DNA from: an uncultured Ideonella sp.
Lineage (GTDB): Bacteria; Pseudomonadota; Gammaproteobacteria; Burkholderiales; Burkholderiaceae
Assembly (NCBI GenBank): GCA_946479475.1
Contig: CAMLGG010000030.1
Coordinates: 1 to 31,240, forward strand
DNA length: 31,240 bases
Reading direction: 5' to 3'
In this document: one piece after another, positions 1 to 6,945 of the stretch
Layout of the letters: each line of letters starts with the position of its first letter
Position numbering within the stretch: position 1 is the stretch's first letter
Position numbers and translations under genes: made by a program
The notes under the pieces: generated by a model
Told to the model about the DNA's origin: nothing
The model's database searches: none
What the model saw: only the letters and a program-made list of their open reading frames with translations

Positions 1-851
1 AGGTGGACCAGGGCCCCGAGCTCCTGCACGGCCGTGCGCAGGCGGCGGATGCCGATGCGCAGCTGGTGCACGTGCTCGGCCTCGGCACTGCCTGCGGCGA
101 TTGCGCTCGCATTCGGCAGCATCATCGCCACCGCGCTGGCCAGGCCGGCACGCCAGAGGGCATCGCCACCGGCATGCCCGGGCAACGACGGCGCCGCGAA
201 GCGCACCGCCTCGGGCCAGGCGCGGCCGCGGGCCAGCAGCTCGCCGCGCTCGGCCTTGGAGACGGTGTCCAGCCACAGGCCGTGCAGGGCGACGCCCTCG
301 GCGGCCTGACGCACCACGTCCGCCAGCGAGCCTTCGACGAGCTCGTACTCCAGCTCGCACACGCGCGCGACAGCGCCACCCGCACGGATCTCGCCTTCGT
401 CGAACGCGAGCTCGACCACGCCCCCGGCCGGGTCGGCCACGCGCAGGGCACGACGGGCGATGTCCGTCTCCATCACTGCCTGCAGCCGCGTGCCATCGAA
501 GGTCTCCAGGGACTCGCCGAGCGCCGCTTCCCAGGCCTGCGCTGCCGGAGTGCCGGCGTGCCGGGCGGGCACGACAGCCGGCGGCAACGCGCCGCCCGGC
601 TGGCGTGGCAGAACCACGTTGTGCTCGTGCCGCTCGGCCGCATGCGCGCCTCGGGCCTTGAGCGTCTGCACCCAGTGCGAGCCCTCCTGGCGCACGCGCA
701 GCGCGATGCCGGCGGCGGCAAGGGCGCCCTCGGGCGTGTCGACGTAGACGGCCCGCAGCCGCTGGCGGCGCGGTACCGCCCGGGCCATGGCAGCGCGCAC
801 TGCGGCGGCCCGGTCGGCCGGCACCTGGAACTTCAGCTCGGTTTCGAACAT
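1..851 (-). CDS. CYTH/CHAD inorganic triphosphatase, 3' end off the window
   Basis: The minus strand reads open from about 875 to the left edge. From the ATG at 851 it begins MFETELKFQVP, the N-terminal ExExK-type strand of the CYTH (triphosphate tunnel metalloenzyme) fold. Alternating acidic and basic strands follow, for example GIALRVRQEG, FDEGEIRAG and CELEYELVEG. After about residue 240 comes EHVHQLRIGIRRLRTAV, the first histidine-rich helix of a CHAD domain, so this is a YgiF-like fusion. CYTH domains hydrolyse inorganic triphosphate; CHAD domains bind polyphosphate. In-frame ATGs at 875 and 869 would add a few residues. I prefer 851 because the conserved strand starts there, but no start has a clear ribosome site. 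The gene is divergent from mtfA and lacks most of CHAD because of the window edge. Confidence 0.85.
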   Translation of the reverse strand, partial: MFETELKFQVPADRAAAVRAAMARAVPRRQRLRAVYVDTPEGALAAAGIALRVRQEGSHWVQTLKARGAHAAERHEHNVVLPRQPGGALPPAVVPARHAGTPAAQAWEAALGESLETFDGTRLQAVMETDIARRALRVADPAGGVVELAFDEGEIRAGGAVARVCELEYELVEGSLADVVRQAAEGVALHGLWLDTVSKAERGELLARGRAWPEAVRFAAPSLPGHAGGDALWRAGLASAVAMMLPNASAIAAGSAEAEHVHQLRIGIRRLRTAVQELGALVH

Positions 852-922
852 GGGGGTGGCGTGGAGCATAACCATTGAAACCGGCGGCGGCGGACCCAGC
901 TCAGGGGGATCGCCCCTCGCCA

Positions 923-934
923 GGAAGGCCTTCC
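923..934 (+). promoter_or_regulatory. Palindrome covering the mtfA ribosome-binding site
   Basis: GGAAGGCCTTCC is a perfect 12-bp palindrome that contains most of the Shine-Dalgarno sequence of mtfA and ends one base before the TTG start. In RNA it can form only a short GGAA/UUCC stem, so any effect on translation would be modest. It could equally be a DNA operator half or chance. Confidence 0.4.
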
Positions 935-935
935 C

Positions 936-1781
936 TTGCCCGTCTCGCTCGATGCGCTTTCGCTGCTGCTCGGTGGCGTGCTGTTCCTGGCCCTGCTCGC
1001 GGGCGGGCTCTGGGGTCCGCGTGCCTGGCGCGGCTGGCGGCGGCGCCGCATCCGGCAGCAGCCCTTCCCGGCCGACTGGCGGACCATTCTTCGCCGCCGC
1101 ATGCCGCTGCTGCGCCGCCTGCCGGCCGACCTGCAGCTGCAGCTCAAGCGGCACATGCAGGTCTTCCTCGCCGAGAAGCCCTTCATCGGCTGCAACGGCC
1201 TGGAGGTGACCGAGGAGATGCGGGTGCTCGTGGCCGCGCAGGCCTGCCTGCTCATCCTCAACCGGCCGAGCGACTACTTCCCCGGCCTGCGCCAGGTGCT
1301 GCTCTACCCCTCGGCCTACTGGGTGGACCGCCGCGAGGGGGATGCCAGCGGCGTGCAGCACGAGCGGCGCGAGGCCCGCAGCGGCGAGTCGTGGGTGCAA
1401 GGCCAGGTCATCCTCTCCTGGCCCGACGTGCTGGCCGGGGCCGCCGACCCGGCGGACGGCCAGAACCTGGTGATCCACGAGTTCGCGCACCAGCTCGACC
1501 AGGAGCGCGGCCGCGCGACCGGCGCGCCCTTCCTCGGCGAGCGGGCGCGCTACGCGCGCTGGGCCGCCGTGATGAACGCCGAGTACCGCCGGCTGCGCGA
1601 GCAGCTGTCGCGCGGCGAGCCCACGCTGCTGTCGCCCTACGCAGCCACCGAGCCGGCCGAGTTCTTCGCCGTCGCCTCCGAGGTCTTCTTCGAGCAGCCG
1701 CTCGAGATGGCCCGCCACCACGCGGCGCTCTACGGCGAGCTGGCGCGCTACTACCGCGTAGACCCCACGACATGGCAATGA
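936..1781 (+). CDS. mtfA: MtfA family zinc-dependent peptidase
   Basis: A 281-residue protein of the MtfA (DgsA anti-repressor) peptidase family. In enterobacteria MtfA binds the glucose repressor Mlc; the family is a gluzincin-like aminopeptidase. The zinc motif HEFAHQLD lies at residues 181-188 (H181, E182, H185), and the downstream AEFFAVASE segment supplies the usual third acidic ligand. Residues 7-27 form one hydrophobic segment followed by an Arg-rich stretch, so the protein is probably anchored to the inner membrane facing the cytoplasm. The start is TTG at 936, chosen because AGGAAGG (922-928) sits at correct spacing and the next in-frame ATG is 56 codons in. The ribosome site lies in a 12-bp palindrome. 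Whether it acts on an Mlc-like regulator here cannot be told. Confidence 0.9.
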   Translation: MPVSLDALSLLLGGVLFLALLAGGLWGPRAWRGWRRRRIRQQPFPADWRTILRRRMPLLRRLPADLQLQLKRHMQVFLAEKPFIGCNGLEVTEEMRVLVAAQACLLILNRPSDYFPGLRQVLLYPSAYWVDRREGDASGVQHERREARSGESWVQGQVILSWPDVLAGAADPADGQNLVIHEFAHQLDQERGRATGAPFLGERARYARWAAVMNAEYRRLREQLSRGEPTLLSPYAATEPAEFFAVASEVFFEQPLEMARHHAALYGELARYYRVDPTTWQ

Positions 1782-1786
1782 ATGGG

Positions 1787-1890
1787 GCCCCCACGCCCCC
1801 TTCCGGGGGCTGCCCCCCGGGGGGGCTCGCGCAGCGGACCGGCGAAGCCGGATCCGCGCACGCCCTGGTAGGGGGCGGCGCTGCGCGCGC
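1787..1890. repeat. GC-rich hairpin repeat, copy A
   Basis: Intergenic element shared with copies at 10251-10355 and 14290-14372. It contains in order GCCCCC-TTCC-GGGGGC (1795-1810), a C6/G7 tract, and the most conserved hairpin at 1834-1857 (GCGGA CCGGC, GAA loop, GCCGG, one bulged A, TCCGC), then GGCGCTGCGCGCGC. It begins 5 bases after the mtfA stop. It may act as a bidirectional terminator or RNA-stabilising structure, or be a mobile miniature element. There is no T-run, so intrinsic termination is doubtful. Confidence 0.8.
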
Positions 1891-1894
1891 CCGG

Positions 1895-1918
1895 GCTGAA
1901 GCGCTGCCGCGCTTCAGC
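1895..1918 (+). terminator. Perfect 10-bp stem-loop after mtfA
   Basis: GCTGAAGCGC, loop TGCC, GCGCTTCAGC forms a perfect 10-bp stem with a tetraloop. A second, shorter hairpin (ACTTGC-TGGG-GCAAGT) follows at 1940-1955. Neither is followed by a T-tract, so the function may be transcript 3'-end protection or attenuation ahead of the next gene rather than classic intrinsic termination. Confidence 0.4.
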
Positions 1919-1977
1919 GGGAGGGAGCGAGGGAATGCGACTTGCTGGGGCAAGTGACTGCTGCAACGAGAGTCGCC

Positions 1978-3054
1978 ATGCCGAAGATCACCGTCCGCAA
2001 GGGCCAGGCGCCCGGGATGCTGGACCGCCAGGGGTTCTCGGAGCGCTTTCGCCAGCGCTTCTTCGATCCCGCCTTCGACGCCGAGAGGCCCGCTCTCGAC
2101 CGGATCGAGGAGATCGCCTGGCAGGCCTATTCGCAATCGCGCAAGGCGCCGCGCACGCATCCGGCCGGCGAGGGTTTCGCGGACCCGGCCTACGAGCTCT
2201 CGGATGAGTGGCGGCAGACCAGTGAGCGCCTGAAGCAGGCCCAGGCGCGATGGGTCGATCCGGCGACACCCTCGCGCGCGCTGCTGGTTGCCTGCGCTTC
2301 GCGCAACGACGGCAGCTGCCCGGGCGAGATGTCCAAGACCTTCCGCCTGGCGGAAACCGCCCGGCAGGCACTGGCGGACGAAGGCATCGTCACCGACCTG
2401 CTGGACCTGAGCCACCTCACCTCCGACTACGCCCGCCACATCCATCCCTGCAAGGGCTGCGTCTCGACCGCCATGCCGCTGTGCCACTGGCCCTGCAGCT
2501 GCTACCCCAACCATGCGCTCGGCCAGACCAGCGACTGGATGGCCGAGATCTACGAGCGCTGGGTGAGCGCGCACGGCATCGTGCTGCTCACCCCCGTCTA
2601 CTGGTACCAGGCCGCGAGCCCGCTCAAGCTGATGATGGACCGGCTGGTCTGCGCCGACGGCGGCAACCCGGACCCGACCTCCACCCACGGCAAGGACCCC
2701 GAGCGCGCAAAGCAGCTCGAGCTCGACGGCTGGCCCTATCCGCAGCACCTGGCGGGCCGCTGCTACGGCGTGGTCGTGCACGGCGACGTCGCCGGCATCG
2801 AGGGTGTGCGCCGCGCGCTGTGCGACTGGCTGGACTGGATGGGCCTGGTCGACGCCGGCCCCGGAGCCCGGCTGGACCGCATGATCGGCTACTACCAGCC
2901 CTACGCCACCAGCCACCAGCGGCTGGACGAGGACCACGACGTGCAGGAGGAGGTCCGCGTCGTGGCCCGGGCGGTGGCGCGGGCCATCTCGCTGCTGCGC
3001 GCCGGCCAGCTGAGCATGCCCGACCGTTCGCTGCCGCGGCCGCGGCCCAAGTAG
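1978..3054 (+). CDS. Flavodoxin-fold NAD(P)H-dependent FMN reductase family protein with a Cys cluster
   Basis: A 358-residue protein. After an N-terminal extension of about 110 residues it shows the flavodoxin/FMN-reductase fold: SRALLVACASRNDGSCPGEM (phosphate-binding strand-loop), then DLLDLSHLT, and VLLTPVYWYQAASPLKLMMDR, the typical FMN-reductase segment contacting flavin. Between them lies a cysteine cluster: C158, C161, C169, C173 and C175. It resembles the metal or Fe-S loops of iron-sulfur flavoproteins, although the spacing differs from the textbook motif. The function is probably reduction of quinone, metal or nitro compounds; the substrate is unknown. The ATG at 1978 is preferred over the TTG at 1942, which would only add residues read from the hairpin region. 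It appears to be monocistronic. Confidence 0.8.
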   Translation: MPKITVRKGQAPGMLDRQGFSERFRQRFFDPAFDAERPALDRIEEIAWQAYSQSRKAPRTHPAGEGFADPAYELSDEWRQTSERLKQAQARWVDPATPSRALLVACASRNDGSCPGEMSKTFRLAETARQALADEGIVTDLLDLSHLTSDYARHIHPCKGCVSTAMPLCHWPCSCYPNHALGQTSDWMAEIYERWVSAHGIVLLTPVYWYQAASPLKLMMDRLVCADGGNPDPTSTHGKDPERAKQLELDGWPYPQHLAGRCYGVVVHGDVAGIEGVRRALCDWLDWMGLVDAGPGARLDRMIGYYQPYATSHQRLDEDHDVQEEVRVVARAVARAISLLRAGQLSMPDRSLPRPRPK

Positions 3055-3122
3055 CGGGTCTTTCTGATCAAGCGCTCAGGCGCGGCAGCCGATAAACCCG
3101 GCCGGCGAGGGGGCTCGCTTCC

Positions 3123-3128
3123 TAGAAT
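3123..3128 (+). promoter_or_regulatory. Possible -10 box TAGAAT before the outer-membrane protein gene
   Basis: TAGAAT within CCTAGAATCG lies 25 bases upstream of the ATG at 3154. The same CCTAGAATC string precedes the phosphatase gene (18892-18900). There is no convincing -35 TTGACA at 17 bp, so this is only a weak vegetative promoter candidate. Confidence 0.3.
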
Positions 3129-3153
3129 CGACCCACGTCCGTCCCCGTCCCGA

Positions 3154-3882
3154 ATGCCGTACCGCAGCCTGCCCGCCCGACCCTCGCTGATCGCCGCCGC
3201 ACTCGCCGCCACCTGCGCCGTGGGCGCGGGCGCGCAGACGCTCGACACGAGCGTCAACGCCGGCATCACCTCGGCCTGGGTCATCCGAGGCATCCCGCTG
3301 ACGCGCAGCGGGACGGCTGCCGTCTTCGCCGGTGCCGATGCCTACTCGACCAGCGGCTGGTCGGCGGGTGGCCTCGTCGGCCACCTCGAGACGATGGACG
3401 GCAAGGACACCTACGCGCTGAACCTGCGCACAGGCTACGAGTACACCTTCGACGGCCGCTGGACCCTGCTGGGGCAGCTGCGGCACCTGAGCTATCCGGA
3501 GTCGGACGTGCTGAAGGTGTGGTGCTACAACGAGGTCGGCGCGAGCCTGGCCGATACCGACCGCTGGGTGCTCAGCTGGTCGGCCGAGACCCGCCGCGGC
3601 CCCGGCTGCAACCAGCACTACGGGCCCATCATCGTCAGCCGCTCGATCGAGCTGAACGGCCGCTATCCGCTGGACGGCGGCTTCCACCTGGGCGCCGGCA
3701 TGGGCCGGCGAATGTACGGTGCCGGCCAGGGCTACCTCTACGGCCAGGCCGGCGGGGGCTGGGCCGGCTGGCGCGGTGCGAAGCTGCTGGTCGACCGGGT
3801 CTGGGTCTCGCCCCAGGCCAGGCAGATCTACGGCGACATCGCCCGGGATCGCTGGGTCGTGACGGCGGCCTACGGCTTCTGA
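3154..3882 (+). CDS. TorF-like outer-membrane beta-barrel protein
   Basis: A 242-residue protein with a Sec signal peptide (basic start, hydrophobic residues about 9-24, cleavage near AGAQ). The mature N-terminus, VNAGITSAWVIRGIPLTRSG, resembles the 'vTSdYvfRGisqt' opening of the TorF/TIGR02001 family of putative porins. The rest alternates polar and aromatic residues in short strands and ends in VVTAAYGF, the terminal phenylalanine expected for insertion into the outer membrane. Two cysteines (WCYNEV and GPGCNQH) are unusual in a barrel and may form a loop disulfide. It is flanked by a weak upstream promoter and a stem-loop with T6 at its 3' end, so it is probably a single-gene unit. The transported substrate is unknown. 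Confidence 0.75.
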   Translation: MPYRSLPARPSLIAAALAATCAVGAGAQTLDTSVNAGITSAWVIRGIPLTRSGTAAVFAGADAYSTSGWSAGGLVGHLETMDGKDTYALNLRTGYEYTFDGRWTLLGQLRHLSYPESDVLKVWCYNEVGASLADTDRWVLSWSAETRRGPGCNQHYGPIIVSRSIELNGRYPLDGGFHLGAGMGRRMYGAGQGYLYGQAGGGWAGWRGAKLLVDRVWVSPQARQIYGDIARDRWVVTAAYGF

Positions 3883-3901
3883 ACCCGGCCGCGACTTTTT
3901 T
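3865..3901 (+). terminator. Candidate rho-independent terminator
   Basis: GCGGCC (3865-3870) pairs with GGCCGC (3887-3892) and is followed after GAC... by six T residues (3896-3901). The stem overlaps the last codons of the outer-membrane protein gene. The 16-base loop is large, which lowers confidence. Confidence 0.45.
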
Positions 3902-3912
3902 CACGCCGGCAC

Positions 3913-3946
3913 TCAACCATCCTCATCCCCGGCCGGTACTGACCGA
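3913..3946 (+). promoter_or_regulatory. Candidate ECF promoter of the sigma-factor operon
   Basis: CAACC (3914-3918), 16 bases, then GGTAC (3935-3939) continuing as GGTACTGACCGA. The 14-base CCGGTACTGACCGA (3933-3946) recurs with a single mismatch at 7409-7422 before the JDVT-CTERM gene. This position, 55 bases upstream of the sigma gene, suits an autoregulated ECF promoter. It was inferred by eye from three sites. Confidence 0.45.
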
Positions 3947-4001
3947 TCACTGCAGTCGCACGCCTTTCGCCGTTTCTTCGCGCTTTCCCCGCGCCCGCCC
4001 G

Positions 4002-4625
4002 ATGTTCAATCCGTTTCGCCGCTCGCCGCCGACCGCGCCGGCCACCTCCGACGAGGCGTGGCTGCGGCGCATCGCCGAATCGCAGGACCGCACCGCGCTG
4101 GCCTCGCTCTACCGCGAGTACCAGCCGCGCCTGGTGCGCTTCCTCGGCCGGGTCACGCGGCACGAGGCGCTGATCGAGGAGGTCGTCAACGACACCCTCT
4201 GGATCGTCTGGCAGCGCGCGGCCGACTACCGCGGCGACGCCCGCGTGTCGACCTGGATCATGGGCATCGCCTACCGCGTGGCGATGAAGGCCCTGCGCGA
4301 CCAGGACGACCCCTGCTGGCTGGGCGCCGGCGACGAGACCGAGCTCGAGAACCTGCTGGTCACCGACCCGCGCACCGACCGCGAGACGCGCGACTGGCTG
4401 GCCAAGGGCCTGGCGAAGCTGCCGGCCGACCAGCGCCTGACGGTCGAGCTGGTCTACGGGCAGGGCCACACGCTCGAGGAGACGGCCGCGATCATGGAGT
4501 GCCCCGTCGGCACCGCGAAGGCCCGCCTCTTCCACGCCCGCGTCAAGCTGCGCAACCTGCTGCCCGAGCTGGCCGGCGAGCCGGAGCTGGCCAAGGCCGA
4601 AGGATCGAATGATGAAAGCTACTGA
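4002..4625 (+). CDS. ECF-type RNA polymerase sigma factor (sigma-70 family)
   Basis: A 207-residue sigma factor of extracytoplasmic-function size. Region 2 is at about residues 25-95 (LYREYQPRLVRFLGRV, EEVVNDTLWIVWQRAADY, ARVSTWIMGIAYRVAMKALR). Region 4 is at about 135-190 (LPADQRLTVELVYGQGHTLEETA, then the helix PVGTAKARLFHARVKLR). There is no extra C-terminal domain. The ATG at 4002 gives MFNPFRRS and is the first sensible start; the longer open frame upstream is non-coding. The last 17 bases overlap the downstream anti-sigma gene, so the two are translationally coupled. Target genes are not known. A shared sequence suggests its own operon, mrtJ and the JDVT-CTERM gene. Confidence 0.93.
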   Translation: MFNPFRRSPPTAPATSDEAWLRRIAESQDRTALASLYREYQPRLVRFLGRVTRHEALIEEVVNDTLWIVWQRAADYRGDARVSTWIMGIAYRVAMKALRDQDDPCWLGAGDETELENLLVTDPRTDRETRDWLAKGLAKLPADQRLTVELVYGQGHTLEETAAIMECPVGTAKARLFHARVKLRNLLPELAGEPELAKAEGSNDESY

Positions 4626-5295
4626 GAACCGGATGCACCAGGAGACCTGGGGCCTGCTGCCCTGGCTGGCCAACGGCCGCGCCGACGCCACCCAGCGCCG
4701 CCATGCCGAGGCCCATCTCGCCGAGTGCGCGGACTGCCGCGCCGAGCTGGCGCGCGAGCAGCGGCTGGCCGCCGCCATGGCCTTGCCGAGCCTGCAGGGG
4801 CCCGAGCTCTCGCAGGGGCTGTCGCGACTCATGCACCGCATCGAGCATGCCGAATCCGTGCGTGCGCCGCGCATCCCGCGCATCGGTGCCGGGTCGGGCG
4901 GTGCGGCGACCATCCGGCTGTCGACCGCCGTCGTGCTGGGCGCCGTGCAGCTGGCGCTGGTCGCCGCCGCCGCGGCGTGGTGGCTGCGCGGCCAGGCGCC
5001 CGCCGAGGCCCCGGTCGGCGGCTACCAGACCCTGACCCAGGCACCGGCCGCTGCCACCCCCGCCACGGCCGGCCTGCGGGTGGTCTTCCATTCGGCACAG
5101 TCGATAGGCGACCTGAAGGCACTGCTGGTCAAGCATGGGCTGGCGATCGTGAGCGGCCCGACCGAGGCCGGTGTCTTCACCCTCGCCCCGACCGCGCCGC
5201 TGAGCCCGCGCGAGCTGGACGCCGTGGCCAGCGAGCTGCGCCGCTCGCCCGCCGTGGCGTTCGCCGAAGCCACCGGCCCGGTGCCCGCCCGGTGA
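4609..5295 (+). CDS. Zinc-finger anti-sigma factor with protease-prodomain-like C-terminus
   Basis: A 228-residue single-pass membrane protein. The N-terminal cytoplasmic domain has the H36-x3-C40-x2-C43 zinc motif of zf-HC2 anti-sigma factors, which hold the cognate sigma factor. A hydrophobic segment at about residues 103-127 (STAVVLGAVQLALVAAAAAW, then WL) crosses the inner membrane. The periplasmic part (about 160-225) reads VVFHSAQSIGDLKALL, then AIVSGPTEAGVFTLAP, then a helix and PAVAFAEATG. That pattern resembles the S8/I9 or fervidolysin-type propeptide fold. The start ATG at 4609 has an AAGGA-like site. The stop TGA overlaps the GTG start of the protease gene. Together with that lipoprotein protease it suggests a periplasmic sensor/inhibitor pair. 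Confidence 0.88.
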   Translation: MMKATENRMHQETWGLLPWLANGRADATQRRHAEAHLAECADCRAELAREQRLAAAMALPSLQGPELSQGLSRLMHRIEHAESVRAPRIPRIGAGSGGAATIRLSTAVVLGAVQLALVAAAAAWWLRGQAPAEAPVGGYQTLTQAPAAATPATAGLRVVFHSAQSIGDLKALLVKHGLAIVSGPTEAGVFTLAPTAPLSPRELDAVASELRRSPAVAFAEATGPVPAR

Positions 5296-6650
5296 AGCCG
5301 CGATTGCGCCTGGGGGCGCTGGCGCTGTCCGCCGGGTTGGCGGCCGCGCTGGCCGGCTGCGGCCACACCGTGGGAACGAAGGCCCCGCCGCCCGCCGCGG
5401 CGGCCATCTCCACGCCGGCCCCGCTCGTCGGAGGTGCGCCGGCCGGCGAAGCGGGCCGCGTGGTGGTGGTCGCCGTCGCCAACCGGGTGGGCGAGCTGCC
5501 CTTGTCCTCGGGCAGCACCCCGGGCCTGTACGCCAAGAAGCCGGGCTATGTGGCCGGCGGGCGTGCCGAAGAGCTGATGGACCAGGTGGCCCGGGCGCAC
5601 GGCCTGCGGCCGCTGGACTCCTGGCCGATCCGCTCGCTGGGGCTGCACTGCGCGACCTTCCTGATCCCCGAAGGGGCCTCCCGCGACGAGGTGCTCGCCG
5701 CACTCGGCCGCGACCCGCGCGTGACGCTGGCCCAGCCGCTGCAGGAGTTCGGCACGCTGGGCGCGGCCGGTGCCGCCGCCACGGCCGGGGCCATCGCGCC
5801 CTCGACCGCGGGCAAGGCCACCGGCGACCTCCCCTACAACGACCCCTACTTCCCCTTGCAGCGCGGCGTGCTCGGCCTCGGCATCGCGCAGGCCCATCGC
5901 TGCGCGCGCGGCGAAGGAGTGAAGGTGGCTGTCATCGACACCGGCGTCGAGACGGGCCATCCCGACCTGGCCGGCGTCCCCACGGACACCGCCAACTTCG
6001 TCGACCACGATGCCGCCCGCTTCCAGCTCGACCACCACGGCACGGAAGTGGCCGGACTGATCGCCGCGCAGCCCGGCAACGCGACCGGCATCGTCGGCAT
6101 CGCGCCCGGGGCGAAGCTGATGGCACTGAAGGCCTGCTGGGAACGCAACGACGGCACGGCGACCTGCAACTCGTTCACCCTCTCGCAGGCCCTCGCCTCG
6201 GCCATCGACCGTGGCGCGCAGGTCATCAACCTCAGCCTCGGCGGCCCGGCCGACGAGCTGCTGACCAAGCTGCTGCGGGTCGCCCTCTCGCGCGGCATGG
6301 TGGTCGTCGGCGCGGTGCCGCCGGGCGGTGCCCGCGACGGCTTCCCGCTCGGCGTGCCCGGCGTGATCGCGGTGCAGGACACTTCGGCCGCAGCGCCCGG
6401 CCCGGTCGCCGCCCCCGGCAAGGAGGTGCTGACCCTCATGCCCGGCGGCCGCTACGACTTCGCCAGCGGCACCTCGATGTCCGCCGCGCACATCAGCGGC
6501 CTGGCTGCGCTGCTGCTGCAACGCGATCCCAAGCTCGATGGCCCGCGGATCGAGAAGCTGCTGCGCGAGCAGGGCGCCACCCAGCCTTCGCAGCCCCTGA
6601 ACGCCTGCCACGTCCTCGAAGCACTCGATACGCGCTGCGGCTGCAGCTGA
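5292..6650 (+). CDS. S8 family subtilisin-like serine protease, lipoprotein
   Basis: A 452-residue protein starting at GTG 5292, which overlaps the anti-sigma stop (GTGA). The N-terminus is a lipoprotein signal with lipobox LAGC at about residues 19-22. Residues about 55-150 form a prodomain-like region (VVVVAVANRVGELP ... CATFLIPEGASRDEVLAAL ... TLAQPLQEF). The catalytic domain holds all three S8 motifs: D216 in VAVIDTGVETGHPDL, H249 in HHGTEVAG and S395 in GTSMSAAHISG. The oxyanion-hole asparagine normally seen in 'AAGN' appears to be absent, because the segment reads VVVGAVPPGG. The C-terminus has Cys pairs (NACHVL, RCGCS). It probably acts in the periplasm, anchored to a membrane, and may cleave or be held by the co-encoded anti-sigma factor. 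Confidence 0.9.
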   Translation: MKPRLRLGALALSAGLAAALAGCGHTVGTKAPPPAAAAISTPAPLVGGAPAGEAGRVVVVAVANRVGELPLSSGSTPGLYAKKPGYVAGGRAEELMDQVARAHGLRPLDSWPIRSLGLHCATFLIPEGASRDEVLAALGRDPRVTLAQPLQEFGTLGAAGAAATAGAIAPSTAGKATGDLPYNDPYFPLQRGVLGLGIAQAHRCARGEGVKVAVIDTGVETGHPDLAGVPTDTANFVDHDAARFQLDHHGTEVAGLIAAQPGNATGIVGIAPGAKLMALKACWERNDGTATCNSFTLSQALASAIDRGAQVINLSLGGPADELLTKLLRVALSRGMVVVGAVPPGGARDGFPLGVPGVIAVQDTSAAAPGPVAAPGKEVLTLMPGGRYDFASGTSMSAAHISGLAALLLQRDPKLDGPRIEKLLREQGATQPSQPLNACHVLEALDTRCGCS

Positions 6651-6684
6651 GGGCTCGATCACTCCCCACTTCCCCCCCGTTCAC

Positions 6685-6792
6685 CCTGAGCTTGTCGAAG
6701 GGCCCGATCATCCTGAGCCTGTCGAAGGGCCTGAGCTTGTCGAAGGGCCCGATCATCCTGAGCCTGTCGAAGGGCCTGAGCCTGTCGAAGGG
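6685..6792. repeat. Five tandem copies of an 18-bp repeat (CCTGAGC[C/T]TGTCGAAGGG)
   Basis: Copies lie at 6685-6702, 6712-6729, 6730-6747, 6757-6774 and 6775-6792. Copies 2-3 and 4-5 form two 45-bp higher-order units, each beginning with a CCCGATCAT-type linker. The motif belongs to a class of short intergenic repeats widespread in proteobacterial genomes. The stretch between the protease stop (6650) and the mrtJ start (6946) otherwise holds only the candidate mrtJ promoter; I see no gene there. Confidence 0.9.
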
Positions 6793-6890
6793 CCCACGCT
6801 GACTGGCCGAACTGGTGGCAGGTGAAGGGCGGACTCAGCAGCCACGCGGCGAAATCGAACATCAAGTTTCGTATCGCCCTGCCCAGGCGA

Positions 6891-6919
6891 CAACCGTTTC
6901 GATCTCCGGCGGTACCTAC
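6891..6919 (+). promoter_or_regulatory. Candidate ECF promoter before mrtJ
   Basis: CAACC (6891-6895), 15 bases, then GGTAC (6911-6915) continuing CTAC. It matches the layout found before the sigma-factor gene (CAACC-N16-GGTAC) with a one-base shorter spacer, and lies 30 bases before the mrtJ ATG. It is the weakest of the three sites. Confidence 0.35.
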
Positions 6920-6945
6920 ACGGCAACGACGCTGCATCCAGCGCC

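Noticed and set aside
3..878. Long plus-strand open frame at the left edge
   Set aside because: Its translation is low-complexity and unlike any family, while the opposite strand reads as a clear CYTH/CHAD protein.
6685..6792. Possible small CRISPR array
   Set aside because: Units are 18 bp and either directly adjacent or separated by 9 bases of the same linker; there are no unique spacers and no cas genes.
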